A DNA stretch of 64,000 bases. Origin: Elstera sp043721315 (lineage in GTDB: Bacteria > Pseudomonadota > Alphaproteobacteria > Elsterales > Elsteraceae). The notes under the pieces were generated by a model. That model was not told the DNA's origin, searched no databases, and worked only from the letters and a program-made list of their open reading frames with translations. Location: assembly GCA_043721315.1 (NCBI GenBank), contig JAYSQZ010000036.1:1-64000 (forward strand), given 5' to 3'. Every line of letters starts with the position of its first letter. Within the stretch, counting starts at the first letter, position 1. This document shows, in pieces, positions 1-8,151 of this stretch. Both the position numbers and the translations under genes were made by a program.

Positions 1-99
1 CTCATCCAACCCATCGCGATGGACGAAGGCTTGCGCTTCGCTATCCGCGAAGGGGGTCGTACCGTCGGCGCAGGCGTCGTCGCGTCGATTATTGCGTAA
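1..99 (+). CDS. tuf: Elongation factor Tu, C-terminal end (partial)
   Basis: Only the last 32 codons lie in the window. The reading frame open from base 1 ends with FAIREGGRTVGAGVV followed by a short tail and TAA, which is the conserved end of domain 3 of EF-Tu, the GTPase that delivers aminoacyl-tRNA to the ribosome. Its position directly before rpsJ is the usual str-S10 junction. The GTPase domain lies outside the window. Confidence 0.95.
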   Translation, partial: LIQPIAMDEGLRFAIREGGRTVGAGVVASIIA

Positions 100-110
100 A
101 TAAGCAGCAT

Positions 111-155
111 GGCTGATAGGGTCGGGGGCGCGTTGTTGCCCCCTGGCACCCAGCC
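111..155 (+). promoter_or_regulatory. Stable stem-loop in the tuf-rpsJ intergenic region
   Basis: The 68-base gap between tuf and rpsJ holds nested inverted repeats: GGCT (111-114) with AGCC (152-155), GGGT (119-122) with ACCC (148-151), and GGGGGC (124-129) with GCCCCC (138-143) around the loop GCGTTGTT. No U-run follows, so it does not look like a simple terminator. It ends just before the rpsJ ribosome binding site (GGAGA at 156-160). A role in processing or in translational feedback on the S10 operon is inference only. Confidence 0.5.
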
Positions 156-167
156 GGAGAAAGAAGC

Positions 168-476
168 ATGGACAACACAAACATCCGCATTCGGCTGAAG
201 GCATTCGATCATCGCGTGCTCGATCAGTCCACCAGCGAGATCGTGAATACGGCAAAGCGCACTGGCGCCCGCATCCGTGGTCCGATTCCGCTGCCGACTC
301 AAATTGAACGGTTCACCGTCAACCGCTCGCCGCACATCGATAAGAAGAGCCGCGAGCAGTTTGAAGTGCGTACGCACAAGCGCCTTCTGGACATCGTCGA
401 TCCGACCCCGCAGACCGTGGACGCGCTGATGAAGCTCGACCTCGCGTCAGGTGTCGATGTCGAGATTAAGCTCTAG
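168..476 (+). CDS. rpsJ: 30S ribosomal protein S10
   Basis: This 102-residue protein is the usual length of S10, a component of the 30S head that also acts as NusE in transcription antitermination. It shows RIRLKAFDHRVLDQS near the N-terminus, GPIPLPT in the middle, and SREQFEVRTHKRLLDI before the C-terminus. The ATG is preceded by GGAGA with a 7-base spacer. It is the first gene of the S10 operon here, about 68 bases after tuf. Confidence 0.98.
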   Translation: MDNTNIRIRLKAFDHRVLDQSTSEIVNTAKRTGARIRGPIPLPTQIERFTVNRSPHIDKKSREQFEVRTHKRLLDIVDPTPQTVDALMKLDLASGVDVEIKL

Positions 477-485
477 GCCGGGGGG

Positions 486-1190
486 ATGACGATGAAGCGG
501 TCTGGTCTAATAGCCCAAAAATTGGGCATGACCCGGATCTTCGACGCTGCGGGTGAGCATGTCCCCGTGACCGTCCTGAAGGTGGATGCGTGTCAAGTTG
601 TCGGTATTCGCACCGAAGAGCGCGATGGCTATAATGCCGTGCAGCTTGGTGCGGGTGCGATTAAAGTTAAGAACGTTAACAAAGCCCAGCGCGTAACTTT
701 CGCCGCTGCGAAGGTAGAGCCGAAGCGTAAGGTCGTGGAATTCCGCGTCGATGCTGATGGTTTGCTGGATGTGGGCGTTGAGTTGTCGGTCGAGCATTTC
801 ATTACTGGTCAGTTCGTCGATGTGACGGGCACGTCGATCGGTAAGGGTTTTGCCGGGGGCATGAAGCGTCATAACTTTGGTGGTCTGCGCGCATCGCACG
901 GTGTGTCCGTGTCGCATCGCTCCCTCGGTTCGACGGGTAATCGTCAGGATCCGGGTAAGACCTTCAAGGGCAAGAAGATGGCCGGTCACATGGGCGATGT
1001 CCGCGTGACCACGCAGAACCTGAAAGTGATTGGCACCGATGCCGAGCGCGGTCTGATTCTGGTGAAGGGCGCGGTTCCTGGCTCTGCCGGTGGGTTTGTT
1101 TTGGTGCGTGATGCGGTTAAGCGGGTTCAGCCGGAAGGTCTTCCTTTCCCGGCAGCGCTCAAGACCGACGCCGCAGCAGCGGAGGCGTAA
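486..1190 (+). CDS. rplC: 50S ribosomal protein L3
   Basis: L3 is a 23S rRNA-binding assembly-initiator protein whose long loop reaches the peptidyl-transferase centre. The 234-residue product has GLIAQKLGMTRIF at the N-terminus and the loop segments GFAGGMKRHNFGG and GNRQDPGKTFKGKKMAGHMG; the glutamine in NRQDPGK corresponds to the residue methylated by PrmB in E. coli. The C-terminal tail is somewhat longer and Ala-rich. The start could be this ATG or the in-frame ATG two codons later. It follows rpsJ by 9 bases. Confidence 0.98.
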   Translation: MTMKRSGLIAQKLGMTRIFDAAGEHVPVTVLKVDACQVVGIRTEERDGYNAVQLGAGAIKVKNVNKAQRVTFAAAKVEPKRKVVEFRVDADGLLDVGVELSVEHFITGQFVDVTGTSIGKGFAGGMKRHNFGGLRASHGVSVSHRSLGSTGNRQDPGKTFKGKKMAGHMGDVRVTTQNLKVIGTDAERGLILVKGAVPGSAGGFVLVRDAVKRVQPEGLPFPAALKTDAAAAEA

Positions 1191-1193
1191 GCG

Positions 1194-1811
1194 ATGCAAG
1201 TCAAAGTCGAAACTCTGTTCACGGGTGAAGCCGGAACAATAGATCTGGCGGATGAAGTTTTCGCCCTGGATCTTCGTAAGGACATTTTGGCGCGCGTCAT
1301 TCATTGGCAACTCGCCAAGCGTCGCAGCGGCAATCACAAGACCAAAGGTATCTCGGAAATCTCCGGGACGACCAAAAAGCCTTACGCCCAGAAGGGCACG
1401 GGTAACGCCCGTCACGGCTCGCTGCGCTCGCCGCAGTTCCGGGGTGGTGCGGTTATCCACGGTCCGGTCGTACGTGATCATGGCTATTCTCTACCGAAGA
1501 AAGTGCGCGCCCTCGGCCTCCGCACGGCTCTTTCGGCCAAGCAAGCCCAAGGTAAGCTGATCGTCGTCGATACGCTGCTGGGCGCGGACAAGACCAAAAC
1601 GGTCGCCGATGCTTTCGCTAAGCGGGGCTGGACTTCGGTCCTGTTCATAGATGGAGCGACGGTTGCCGCCGATTTCGCGCTTGCCGCGCGGAATATTAAG
1701 AATATTGACGTGCTGCCGCACGTTGGGGCCAATGTGTACGACATTATCCGTCGCGACACGCTGGTGCTGACCCGCGCTGCCGTCCAGGAGTTGGAGGCTC
1801 GCCTGAAATGA
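1194..1811 (+). CDS. rplD: 50S ribosomal protein L4
   Basis: L4 lines the peptide exit tunnel and in enterobacteria autoregulates the S10 operon. The 205-residue protein has the basic loop YAQKGTGNARHGSLRSPQF, which corresponds to the tunnel extension, and the typical C-terminal Rossmann-like half. The start lies 3 bases after the rplC stop. Its last codons overlap the rplW start in an ATGA arrangement, which indicates coupled translation. Confidence 0.98.
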   Translation: MQVKVETLFTGEAGTIDLADEVFALDLRKDILARVIHWQLAKRRSGNHKTKGISEISGTTKKPYAQKGTGNARHGSLRSPQFRGGAVIHGPVVRDHGYSLPKKVRALGLRTALSAKQAQGKLIVVDTLLGADKTKTVADAFAKRGWTSVLFIDGATVAADFALAARNIKNIDVLPHVGANVYDIIRRDTLVLTRAAVQELEARLK

Positions 1812-2128
1812 GTGAGGCGAAAAAGGGCATGACCCTCAGCCGTGAGCGTGCCTACGATATCATCCTGTCGCCGGTCATCACCGAAAAAGCCACGATGATC
1901 ACGGATAAGAACTTCGTGACCTTCAAGGTTCTGCTCGACGCCACCAAGCCGGAAATCAAAGCCGCTGTGGAAATGGTGTTCGGTGTAACGGTTAAGGCCG
2001 TCAACACGGTAACGGTCAAGGGCAAGCGCAAGCTGTTCAAAGGCCGTCCCGGTAAGCGGTCCGACTATAAGAAGGCGATGGTCAAGCTGGCAGACGGCCA
2101 GACTATCGACCTGACGACGGGGGTGTAA
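1808..2128 (+). CDS. rplW: 50S ribosomal protein L23
   Basis: L23 sits at the tunnel exit and docks trigger factor and SRP. The 106-residue protein begins with a short extension and then YDIILSPVITEKAT, the family signature, and later shows FGVTVKAVNTVTVKGK and the basic GRPGKRSDYKKA segment. The start overlaps the rplD stop by four bases. Confidence 0.98.
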   Translation: MSEAKKGMTLSRERAYDIILSPVITEKATMITDKNFVTFKVLLDATKPEIKAAVEMVFGVTVKAVNTVTVKGKRKLFKGRPGKRSDYKKAMVKLADGQTIDLTTGV

Positions 2129-2132
2129 GCAG

Positions 2133-2960
2133 ATGGCATTGAAAACTTTCAAGCCCATCACGCCATCGCTGCGTCAACTGGTTCTGGTTGATCGCTCGGA
2201 GCTGTGGAAGGGTAAGCCGGAAAAGACGCTGACCGAAGGTCTGAAAAAGACCGGCGGTCGCAACAATACGGGCCGCATTACTGCGTTCACACGTGGCGGC
2301 GGGCACAAGCGTCGGTATCGCCTAGTCGATTTCAAGCGCCGTAAGTTCGATATGAATGCGACGGTTGAACGGCTGGAATACGATCCGAACCGCTCGGCAT
2401 TTATCGCGCTCATCACCTATACAGATGGTGAAAAGGCGTACATTCTGGCCCCGCAACGTCTGAAAGCCGGTGATCTTGTGGTCGCGGGCGAGAAGACCGA
2501 CGTGAAGCCGGGCAATGCCATGCCGCTACGGAACATTCCGGTCGGCACGATTGTCCATAATGTTGAGATGAAGATTGGTCGCGGTGGGCAGCTTGCCCGC
2601 GCCGCAGGCTCCTACGCTCAGCTTGTGGGCCGCGATCAAGGGTATGCTCAGCTCCGTTTGGCCTCTGGCGAACTCCGCATGGTTCGGGGTGAGTGCATGG
2701 CCTCGATTGGGGCTGTGTCGAACCCCGACCAGAAGAACGTGAACTATGGTAAGGCTGGCCGTATGCGCTGGTTGGGCCGTCGTCCGTCTGTCCGTGGTGT
2801 CGCTATGAACCCGATTGATCATCCGCACGGCGGCGGCGAAGGCCGCACCTCGGGCGGTCGTCATCCGGTTACCCCTTGGGGTAAGCCGACTAAGGGTAAG
2901 AAGACCCGCAATAACAAGGCGACGGATCGGCTTATCGTCCGCCGTCGTCACGCGAAGTAA
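2133..2960 (+). CDS. rplB: 50S ribosomal protein L2
   Basis: L2 is needed for subunit association and peptidyl-transferase activity. The 275-residue product has the expected length, the N-terminal MALKTFKPITPSLRQ, the OB-fold and SH3-like halves, and near the C-terminus the nearly invariant NPIDHPHGGGEGR segment, whose His is implicated in peptidyl transfer. It follows rplW by 4 bases. Confidence 0.98.
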   Translation: MALKTFKPITPSLRQLVLVDRSELWKGKPEKTLTEGLKKTGGRNNTGRITAFTRGGGHKRRYRLVDFKRRKFDMNATVERLEYDPNRSAFIALITYTDGEKAYILAPQRLKAGDLVVAGEKTDVKPGNAMPLRNIPVGTIVHNVEMKIGRGGQLARAAGSYAQLVGRDQGYAQLRLASGELRMVRGECMASIGAVSNPDQKNVNYGKAGRMRWLGRRPSVRGVAMNPIDHPHGGGEGRTSGGRHPVTPWGKPTKGKKTRNNKATDRLIVRRRHAK

Positions 2961-2975
2961 CGAAGGAGAACCGCC

Positions 2976-3254
2976 GTGGCGCGTTCCGTTTGGAAAGGTC
3001 CGTTTGTTGACGGATACCTTCTAAAGAAGGCAGATAAGTCCCGGGCTTCGGGCCGGAATGAGGTGATCAAGATTTGGTCGCGTCGTTCGACTATTCTGCC
3101 GCAATTCGTGGGTCTGACCTTTGGCGTTTATAACGGCCAGAAATTCATTCCCGTTCTGGTAACGGACAATATGATCGGGCACAAGTTTGGCGAGTTTTCG
3201 CCAACGCGCACGTTCTACGGTCATGCTGCCGATAAGAAGGCGAAGAGGAAGTAA
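2976..3254 (+). CDS. rpsS: 30S ribosomal protein S19
   Basis: S19 forms part of the 30S head next to S13. The 92-residue protein has ARSVWKGPFVDGYLLKKA at the N-terminus, IKIWSRRSTILPQFVG in the middle and GHKFGEFSPTRTF near the end. The start is GTG, preceded by AAGGAGAA, and it is the only start that gives the normal length. Confidence 0.98.
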   Translation: MARSVWKGPFVDGYLLKKADKSRASGRNEVIKIWSRRSTILPQFVGLTFGVYNGQKFIPVLVTDNMIGHKFGEFSPTRTFYGHAADKKAKRK

Positions 3255-3258
3255 GGCT

Positions 3259-3639
3259 ATGAGCAAGAAACCTTTGCCCCGGCAGTTAGCCGATGTCGAA
3301 GCGCTCTCGGTCGTTCGCAATATGCGCGTCAGCGCACAGAAGCTGAACATTGTGGCGCAGTTAATCCGTGGTAAGAAAGCGAATACGGCTTTGGCCGAAC
3401 TCACTTTCAGCACCCGTCGGATTGCAAAAGATGTAAAGAAGGCCCTGCAATCGGCCATCGCAAACGCTGAAAACAATCATCAGCTTGACGTTGATAAGCT
3501 GTATGTGAAGGAAGCGTCGGTGGGTCAGAGCTTCGAGCTGAAGCGCTTTCACGCCCGTGCGCGCGGTCGCTCTTCGCGCATCGAGAAGCCTTTCAGCCAT
3601 CTACGCATCGTAGTGCGTGAGCGCGAGGAGACGGTGTAA
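3259..3639 (+). CDS. rplV: 50S ribosomal protein L22
   Basis: L22 contributes the second extended loop of the exit tunnel. The frame is open further upstream, but the ATG at 3259, just after the rpsS stop, gives a normal 126-residue protein starting MSKKPLPRQLADVEAL. Conserved segments are RVSAQKLNIVAQLIRGK, the helix with SAIANAENNH, and the C-terminal basic hairpin FHARARGRSSRIEKPFSHL. Its stop overlaps the rpsC start (TAATG). Confidence 0.97.
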   Translation: MSKKPLPRQLADVEALSVVRNMRVSAQKLNIVAQLIRGKKANTALAELTFSTRRIAKDVKKALQSAIANAENNHQLDVDKLYVKEASVGQSFELKRFHARARGRSSRIEKPFSHLRIVVREREETV

Positions 3640-4316
3640 TGGGTCAAAAAGTCAATCCAATCGGGCTTCGTCTCGGGATCAACCGCACCTGGGATTCGCG
3701 CTGGTACGCCAGCAAAGAATACGCCGTGATGCTGCATCAAGATCTGAAGCTGCGGAAGATGTTGTTTGAACGTCTCGTTCAGGCCGGTGTAAGCCGCATC
3801 ATCATCGAACGTCCTGCCAAGAAGGCCCGCATCTCCATTCATTCGGCGCGTCCGGGTGTGGTGATCGGCAAAAAAGGCGCGGACATCGAAAAGCTGCGTC
3901 TTGAACTGTCGAAGCTCACGAAAAGCGAAGTCAGCCTCAACATCGTCGAAATCCGCAAGCCGGAGCTTGATGCGAAGTTGGTCGCCGAAAGTATTGCTCA
4001 ACAGTTGGAGCGTCGTGTTGCTTTCCGTCGTGCCATGAAGCGGGCCGTTCAATCGGCCATGCGTTTGGGCGCGCAAGGCATCCGCATTAACTGTTCGGGC
4101 CGTCTCGGCGGGGCTGAAATCGCTCGGATGGAATGGTATCGCGAAGGCCGTGTGCCGTTGCACACTCTGCGTGCCGATGTCGATTACGGCGTTGGTACGG
4201 CGAAGACCACTTATGGCACCTGCGGTGTTAAAGTGTGGATCTTCAAGGGTGAAGTAATGACCCACGACCCGATGGCCCAGGACAAGCGCGCTGCTGAACA
4301 GCAGCCGACGCGCTAA
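3639..4316 (+). CDS. rpsC: 30S ribosomal protein S3
   Basis: S3 lies at the mRNA entry tunnel and contributes to ribosomal helicase activity. The 225-residue protein begins MGQKVNPIGLRLGI, contains the type II KH motif VVIGKKGADIEKLR around residues 69-82, and ends the core with the S3_C segment VPLHTLRADVDYG and GVKVWIFKGE. The ATG shares its A with the rplV stop, so translation is probably coupled. Confidence 0.98.
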   Translation: MGQKVNPIGLRLGINRTWDSRWYASKEYAVMLHQDLKLRKMLFERLVQAGVSRIIIERPAKKARISIHSARPGVVIGKKGADIEKLRLELSKLTKSEVSLNIVEIRKPELDAKLVAESIAQQLERRVAFRRAMKRAVQSAMRLGAQGIRINCSGRLGGAEIARMEWYREGRVPLHTLRADVDYGVGTAKTTYGTCGVKVWIFKGEVMTHDPMAQDKRAAEQQPTR

Positions 4317-4334
4317 GGCTAAGGGAATAAAACG

Positions 4335-4754
4335 ATGTTGCAGCCAAAGCGCACAAAGTTCCGTAAGGCCCACAAGGGCCGGATCCATGGCAATGCCAAG
4401 GGTGGAACTCAGTTGGCTTTCGGGTCGTATGGCCTGAAGTCACTGGAGCCGGGCCGAATCACGGCCCGTCAAATCGAAGCGGCCCGTCGCGCGATGTCGC
4501 GTCACATCCGCCGCGTGGGTCGTATCTGGATCCGCGTCTTCCCGGACATTCCGGTTTCGTCGAAGCCTGCCGAAGTCCGTATGGGTTCGGGTAAAGGGTC
4601 GCCGGAGTTTTGGGTTGCCCGTGTTAAACCGGGCCGCATCATGTTCGAAATGGACGGTGTGCCACGCGAGATCGCTGAACGTGCGTTCGAACTGGCTGCC
4701 GCAAAGCTGCCGGTGGGCGTTAAATTCGTTCAGCGCCTCGGCGAGGAGGCTTAA
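4335..4754 (+). CDS. rplP: 50S ribosomal protein L16
   Basis: L16 organises the A-site region of the 50S subunit. The 139-residue protein starts MLQPKRTKFRKAHKGR, carries ITARQIEAARRAMSRHIRR and PAEVRMGSGKGSPEFWVARVKPG, and has the expected length for the family. It follows rpsC by 18 bases and precedes rpmC by 2. Confidence 0.98.
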   Translation: MLQPKRTKFRKAHKGRIHGNAKGGTQLAFGSYGLKSLEPGRITARQIEAARRAMSRHIRRVGRIWIRVFPDIPVSSKPAEVRMGSGKGSPEFWVARVKPGRIMFEMDGVPREIAERAFELAAAKLPVGVKFVQRLGEEA

Positions 4755-4756
4755 CG

Positions 4757-4948
4757 ATGGCCGACGATATTCGCGTAAAGACCGATGACCAGCTTAAAGA
4801 TGAGCTGGTTAACCTGAAGAAAGAGCAGTTCAATCTGCGCTTTCAACAGGCGAGCGGTCAGCTCGAAAACACGGCGCGGGTCCGCCATGTGCGACGCCAA
4901 GTAGCTCGCATCAAAACAGTGCTGGCGGAACGGGCCGCGACCCGCTAA
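4757..4948 (+). CDS. rpmC: 50S ribosomal protein L29
   Basis: A small two-helix protein of 63 residues that sits near the tunnel exit with L23. It shows the typical LKKEQFNLRFQQASGQLENTAR helix (first 20 residues of this run are the family signature) and the second helix RHVRRQVARIKTVL. The length is normal and it lies 2 bases after rplP in the canonical S10 operon order. Confidence 0.96.
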   Translation: MADDIRVKTDDQLKDELVNLKKEQFNLRFQQASGQLENTARVRHVRRQVARIKTVLAERAATR

Positions 4949-4979
4949 AAGGGTCGCTTTCCGAATGGAGACTGCTTAA

Positions 4980-5237
4980 ATGCCAAGGCGCGTTCTGCAA
5001 GGCAGGGTAGTGAGTGATAAGTGCGATAAGACCGTTACGGTTTTGGTGTCGCGCCGTGTTATGCACCCTGTCTACAAAAAATTCATCACGCGGACGAAAA
5101 AATACGCCGCGCACGATGAGACCAACAACTTCAAGACGGGTGACTTCGTGAAAATTCGCGAATGCCGCCCTATCTCGAAGTCCAAAACTTGGGAAGTTGT
5201 AGCCGATGAAACGGTTGCGACGGGCGAAGGAGCGTAA
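4980..5237 (+). CDS. rpsQ: 30S ribosomal protein S17
   Basis: S17 is an OB-fold 16S rRNA-binding protein. The 85-residue product starts MPRRVLQGRVVSDKCDKT, then VLVSRRVMHPVYKKFITRTKK and the C-terminal CRPISKSKTWEVV. It is preceded by a GGAG sequence and closes the S10 operon. Ten further residues at the C-terminus are a common small extension. Confidence 0.97.
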   Translation: MPRRVLQGRVVSDKCDKTVTVLVSRRVMHPVYKKFITRTKKYAAHDETNNFKTGDFVKIRECRPISKSKTWEVVADETVATGEGA

Positions 5238-5240
5238 CCC

Positions 5241-5609
5241 ATGATTCAGGTGCAAACTAACCTGGACGTCGCCGATAATTCGGGCGCACGCCGAGTCATG
5301 TGCATCAAAGTTCTGGGCGGCTCGAAGCGGAAGACGGCGGCGGTGGGCGACATTATTGTTGTTTCCATCAAAGAAGCCATTCCGCGGGGCCGCGTGAAGA
5401 AGGGCGATGTGCACCGGGCAGTGATTGTTCGGACTGCGAAAGAGGTGCGTCGGACAGACGGGTCTTCGATCCGGTTCGATACGAACGCAGCGGTTCTGAT
5501 CAATAAGCAGAACGAGCCTATCGGAACCCGTATCTTCGGCCCGGTGACTCGTGAACTGCGGCTCAAGAACTTCATGAAGATCATCTCGCTCGCGCCGGAA
5601 GTGCTGTGA
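5241..5609 (+). CDS. rplN: 50S ribosomal protein L14
   Basis: L14 contacts L19 and forms intersubunit bridges. The 122-residue length is exact for the family. Conserved features are MIQVQTNLDVADNSGARRVM at the start, the loop GSKRKTAAVGD, and the C-terminal FGPVTRELRLKNFMKIISLAPEVL. It starts 3 bases after rpsQ and its TGA stop overlaps the rplX start. Confidence 0.98.
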   Translation: MIQVQTNLDVADNSGARRVMCIKVLGGSKRKTAAVGDIIVVSIKEAIPRGRVKKGDVHRAVIVRTAKEVRRTDGSSIRFDTNAAVLINKQNEPIGTRIFGPVTRELRLKNFMKIISLAPEVL

Positions 5610-5932
5610 TGTCCTTGAAATTGAAAATCAAGAAGGGCGACCAGGTCGTTGTGACGACGGGTCGTGATCGCGGCAAGACGGGCGAGGTTCTCGAAGTTCT
5701 GCCGAAAGAAAACCGGGCTAAGGTCCAGGGCATTAACATCGTCAAGCGGCACACCAAGCCGTCGCAGACGCAGCCCGGTGGGATTGTGGAAAAAGAATTG
5801 TCGATTCACGTCTCCAATCTTTCCCACATTGATCCCAAGACCAAACAGCCGACCCGTATCGGTTTCAAATTCCTCGCTGATGGCCGCAAGGTGCGCTTCT
5901 CTAAGCGTTCCGGCGAGCTTATCGACGTTTGA
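5609..5932 (+). CDS. rplX: 50S ribosomal protein L24
   Basis: L24 is an early 50S assembly initiator. The 107-residue protein has an N-terminal KOW motif, IKKGDQVVVTTGRDRGKTGEV, followed by NIVKRHTKPSQTQPGGI. The ATG at 5609 overlaps the rplN stop (TGATG). A GTG one codon upstream would only add one residue and is less likely. Confidence 0.97.
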   Translation: MSLKLKIKKGDQVVVTTGRDRGKTGEVLEVLPKENRAKVQGINIVKRHTKPSQTQPGGIVEKELSIHVSNLSHIDPKTKQPTRIGFKFLADGRKVRFSKRSGELIDV

Positions 5933-5940
5933 GGTGTAGC

Positions 5941-6483
5941 ATGGCGACCCGTCTGCAAGACCATTATCAAGCCGTTGTCCGTGGCAAGATGATTGAAGAA
6001 TTCGGCTACAAGAACCCAATGCAGGTTCCGAAGCTGGAAAAAATCGTCATCAATGTTGGTGTCGGCGAAGCGGTCACGGATCAAAAGAAACTCGATGCTG
6101 CCGTTGGCGAAATTGCGCTCATTACCGGCCAGCGACCAATCAAAACCTACGCCAAGAAGTCGATCGCGGGTTTCAAAATCCGTGAAGGCATGGCGTTAGG
6201 GGCGAAGGTTACGCTGCGCGGCGAGCGCATGTACGAGTTCCTTGATCGGCTGATTACCATTGCGTTGCCGCGCGTGCGCGATTTCCGGGGTGTGAGTGCG
6301 AAGAGTTTTGATGGTCGTGGCAACTATGCCCTCGGCCTGAAGGAACAACTCGTGTTCCCGGAAATTGACTATGACAAAGTGACCGACATCCGTGGGATGG
6401 ACATCATTATCGTCACGAGCGCGAATACCGACGACGAAGCGCGTGCCCTGCTTAAGGGTTTCCAAATGCCGTTCTCGTTGTAA
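5941..6483 (+). CDS. rplE: 50S ribosomal protein L5
   Basis: L5 binds 5S rRNA and contacts P-site tRNA. The frame extends four codons upstream into rplX, but the ATG at 5941 after GAGGTG gives a normal 180-residue protein starting MATRLQDHYQAVV. Conserved segments include EKIVINVGVGEA, GQRPIKTYAKKSIAGFKIREG and RDFRGVSAKSFDGRGNYALG. Confidence 0.97.
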   Translation: MATRLQDHYQAVVRGKMIEEFGYKNPMQVPKLEKIVINVGVGEAVTDQKKLDAAVGEIALITGQRPIKTYAKKSIAGFKIREGMALGAKVTLRGERMYEFLDRLITIALPRVRDFRGVSAKSFDGRGNYALGLKEQLVFPEIDYDKVTDIRGMDIIIVTSANTDDEARALLKGFQMPFSL

Positions 6484-6498
6484 GGCGGAGAGGGTTCA

Positions 6499-6804
6499 AT
6501 GGCCAAGACGAGTTCTGTTCAGAAGAACAAACATCGCGAGAAGCTTTCGGCGCAGCACGCTAGCCGGCGTGCTAAGCTGAAAGCGATCATTCAGAATAAA
6601 GAGACAACGCTCGAAGAGCGATTCTCGGCAACGCTGAAGCTCGCGGAAATGCCCCGAAATGGGGCGAAGATTCGCGTTCGCAATCGCTGCGAAGTGACGG
6701 GGCGTCCGCGCGCCGTCTATCGCAAGTTCAAGCTGTGCCGGAATGCACTGCGCGAACTGGGTTCGGCCGGCCAGATTCCTGGCTTGGTCAAGTCGAGCTG
6801 GTAA
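6499..6804 (+). CDS. rpsN: 30S ribosomal protein S14 (zinc-independent form)
   Basis: The 101-residue length and the absence of the CxxC pairs of the short form mark this as the long, zinc-independent S14. It carries RNRCEVTGRPRAVYRKFKLC and ends RELGSAGQIPGLVKSSW, both diagnostic. The ATG follows a GGAGAGGG ribosome binding site. It lies between rplE and rpsH as in the spc operon. Confidence 0.98.
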   Translation: MAKTSSVQKNKHREKLSAQHASRRAKLKAIIQNKETTLEERFSATLKLAEMPRNGAKIRVRNRCEVTGRPRAVYRKFKLCRNALRELGSAGQIPGLVKSSW

Positions 6805-6818
6805 GAGGAGTTTAGGAT

Positions 6819-7217
6819 ATGGCGATGAGCGATCCCTTAGGGGATATGCTGACGCGCATCCGCAACGCCCAGCATGCGCGTATGTCGGTGGTTTTATCCC
6901 CGGCATCGAAGCTGCGGGCGAATGTGCTCGAAGTGTTGAAGCGTGAAGGTTACATTCGCGACTACACTCAGGCAGACGTGCGGGCTGGCGTCCAAGAACT
7001 GCGTATTGAGCTGAAGTATCACGAAGGCCAAGCCGTTATTAAGGAGATCAAACGTGTCTCCAAACCCGGCCGCCGCGTGTATACCAAGATCAAAGATCTG
7101 CCAAAGTTCTACAATGGTCTTGGCATTTCGATTCTCTCCACGCCTCGCGGTGTGATGTCCGACGCTGAAGCGCGCGCTGCCAATGTTGGTGGTGAAGTGC
7201 TTTGCCGCATATTCTAA
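6819..7217 (+). CDS. rpsH: 30S ribosomal protein S8
   Basis: S8 binds the central domain of 16S rRNA and in E. coli represses the spc operon. The 132-residue protein begins MAMSDPLGDMLTRIRNAQ and ends with the family signature LSTPRGVMSDAEARAANVGGEVLC. A binding site resembling helix 21 was not searched for in rplE. Confidence 0.98.
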   Translation: MAMSDPLGDMLTRIRNAQHARMSVVLSPASKLRANVLEVLKREGYIRDYTQADVRAGVQELRIELKYHEGQAVIKEIKRVSKPGRRVYTKIKDLPKFYNGLGISILSTPRGVMSDAEARAANVGGEVLCRIF

Positions 7218-7229
7218 GGGAGGCGACCA

Positions 7230-7763
7230 ATGTCACGTGTTGGTAAGTATCCCGTTGCGGTCCCGGCTGGCGTCACGGTATCCGTAAAAGATGGGGTTTT
7301 TCTTGCACAAGGTAAGCTGGGGGAACTCAGTCTGCCTTTGTCTAGGGATCTTGAAACGACGGTGGACGGTTCGTCCGTCTCCGTAAAGCCCATTGCGACG
7401 ACCAAGCAGGCCCGCGCTATGTGGGGCACCACACGCGCTCTCATCAATAATATGGTGAAAGGCGTTAGCACAGGCTTTACTCGTAAGCTCGAAATCAACG
7501 GCGTGGGCTACCGCGCCGATGTACAGGGCAGAATGGTAAAGCTGAAGCTTGGTTATTCGCATGACATCAATTATGCCCTCCCTGAAGGCATTACCGTTGT
7601 TGCCGAAAAGCCAACGTTGCTGGCTATTACAGGCGCAGACCGTCAAAAGGTCGGCCAAGTAGCCGCTGAAATTCGCCGCTTCCGCGGTCCCGAGCCTTAC
7701 AAGGGCAAGGGGATTAAGTTCGAGGAAGAGACCATCCTGCGTAAGGAAGGCAAGAAGAAGTAA
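7230..7763 (+). CDS. rplF: 50S ribosomal protein L6
   Basis: L6 is a two-domain rRNA-binding protein near the factor-binding site. The 177-residue product begins MSRVGKYPVAVPAGV, includes NNMVKGVSTGFTRKLEINGVG and ends with RRFRGPEPYKGKGIKFEEE. The start has a GGGAGG ribosome binding site. Length and position are canonical. Confidence 0.98.
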   Translation: MSRVGKYPVAVPAGVTVSVKDGVFLAQGKLGELSLPLSRDLETTVDGSSVSVKPIATTKQARAMWGTTRALINNMVKGVSTGFTRKLEINGVGYRADVQGRMVKLKLGYSHDINYALPEGITVVAEKPTLLAITGADRQKVGQVAAEIRRFRGPEPYKGKGIKFEEETILRKEGKKK

Positions 7764-7774
7764 GGACGCGGACC

Positions 7775-8137
7775 ATGATGAAGCCGAAAGAACTCTTCGA
7801 GCGTCGTCGTCAGCGCGTCCGTACGCGACTGAGGGCAACGTCCAATGGCCGCCTGCGGCTATCGGTATTCCGCTCGAGCAAGCACATTTACGCCCAGGTG
7901 ATCGACGACGCGCAGGGTTTAACCCTAACCGCCGCATCCTCTGTGGACAAAGAACTGCGCGGTCAACTGAAGACCGGCGCCGATATCGAGGCTGCCAAAG
8001 CTGTCGGTACGCTTGTGGCCCAGCGTGCGCTGGCCAAAGGCGTCGCGACTGTGGTCTTTGACCGTGGCGGTTACATCTACCACGGCCGGGTGAAGGCCCT
8101 GGCCGACGCTGCTCGCGAAGCCGGGCTGGCGTTCTAA
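7775..8137 (+). CDS. rplR: 50S ribosomal protein L18
   Basis: L18 binds 5S rRNA with L5. The 120-residue protein has RLSVFRSSKHIYAQVIDD, the Ala-rich middle, and the signature FDRGGYIYHGRVKALADAAREAGL at the C-terminus. The start ATGATG leaves one codon of ambiguity. It is 11 bases after rplF. Confidence 0.98.
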   Translation: MMKPKELFERRRQRVRTRLRATSNGRLRLSVFRSSKHIYAQVIDDAQGLTLTAASSVDKELRGQLKTGADIEAAKAVGTLVAQRALAKGVATVVFDRGGYIYHGRVKALADAAREAGLAF

Positions 8138-8151
8138 GGGGGCATTCGAAA

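Noticed and set aside
507..1481. Long open frame on the minus strand (324 codons) opposite rplC and rplD
   Set aside because: It is a mirror of strongly conserved ribosomal genes, has no ribosome binding site and no recognisable protein feature.
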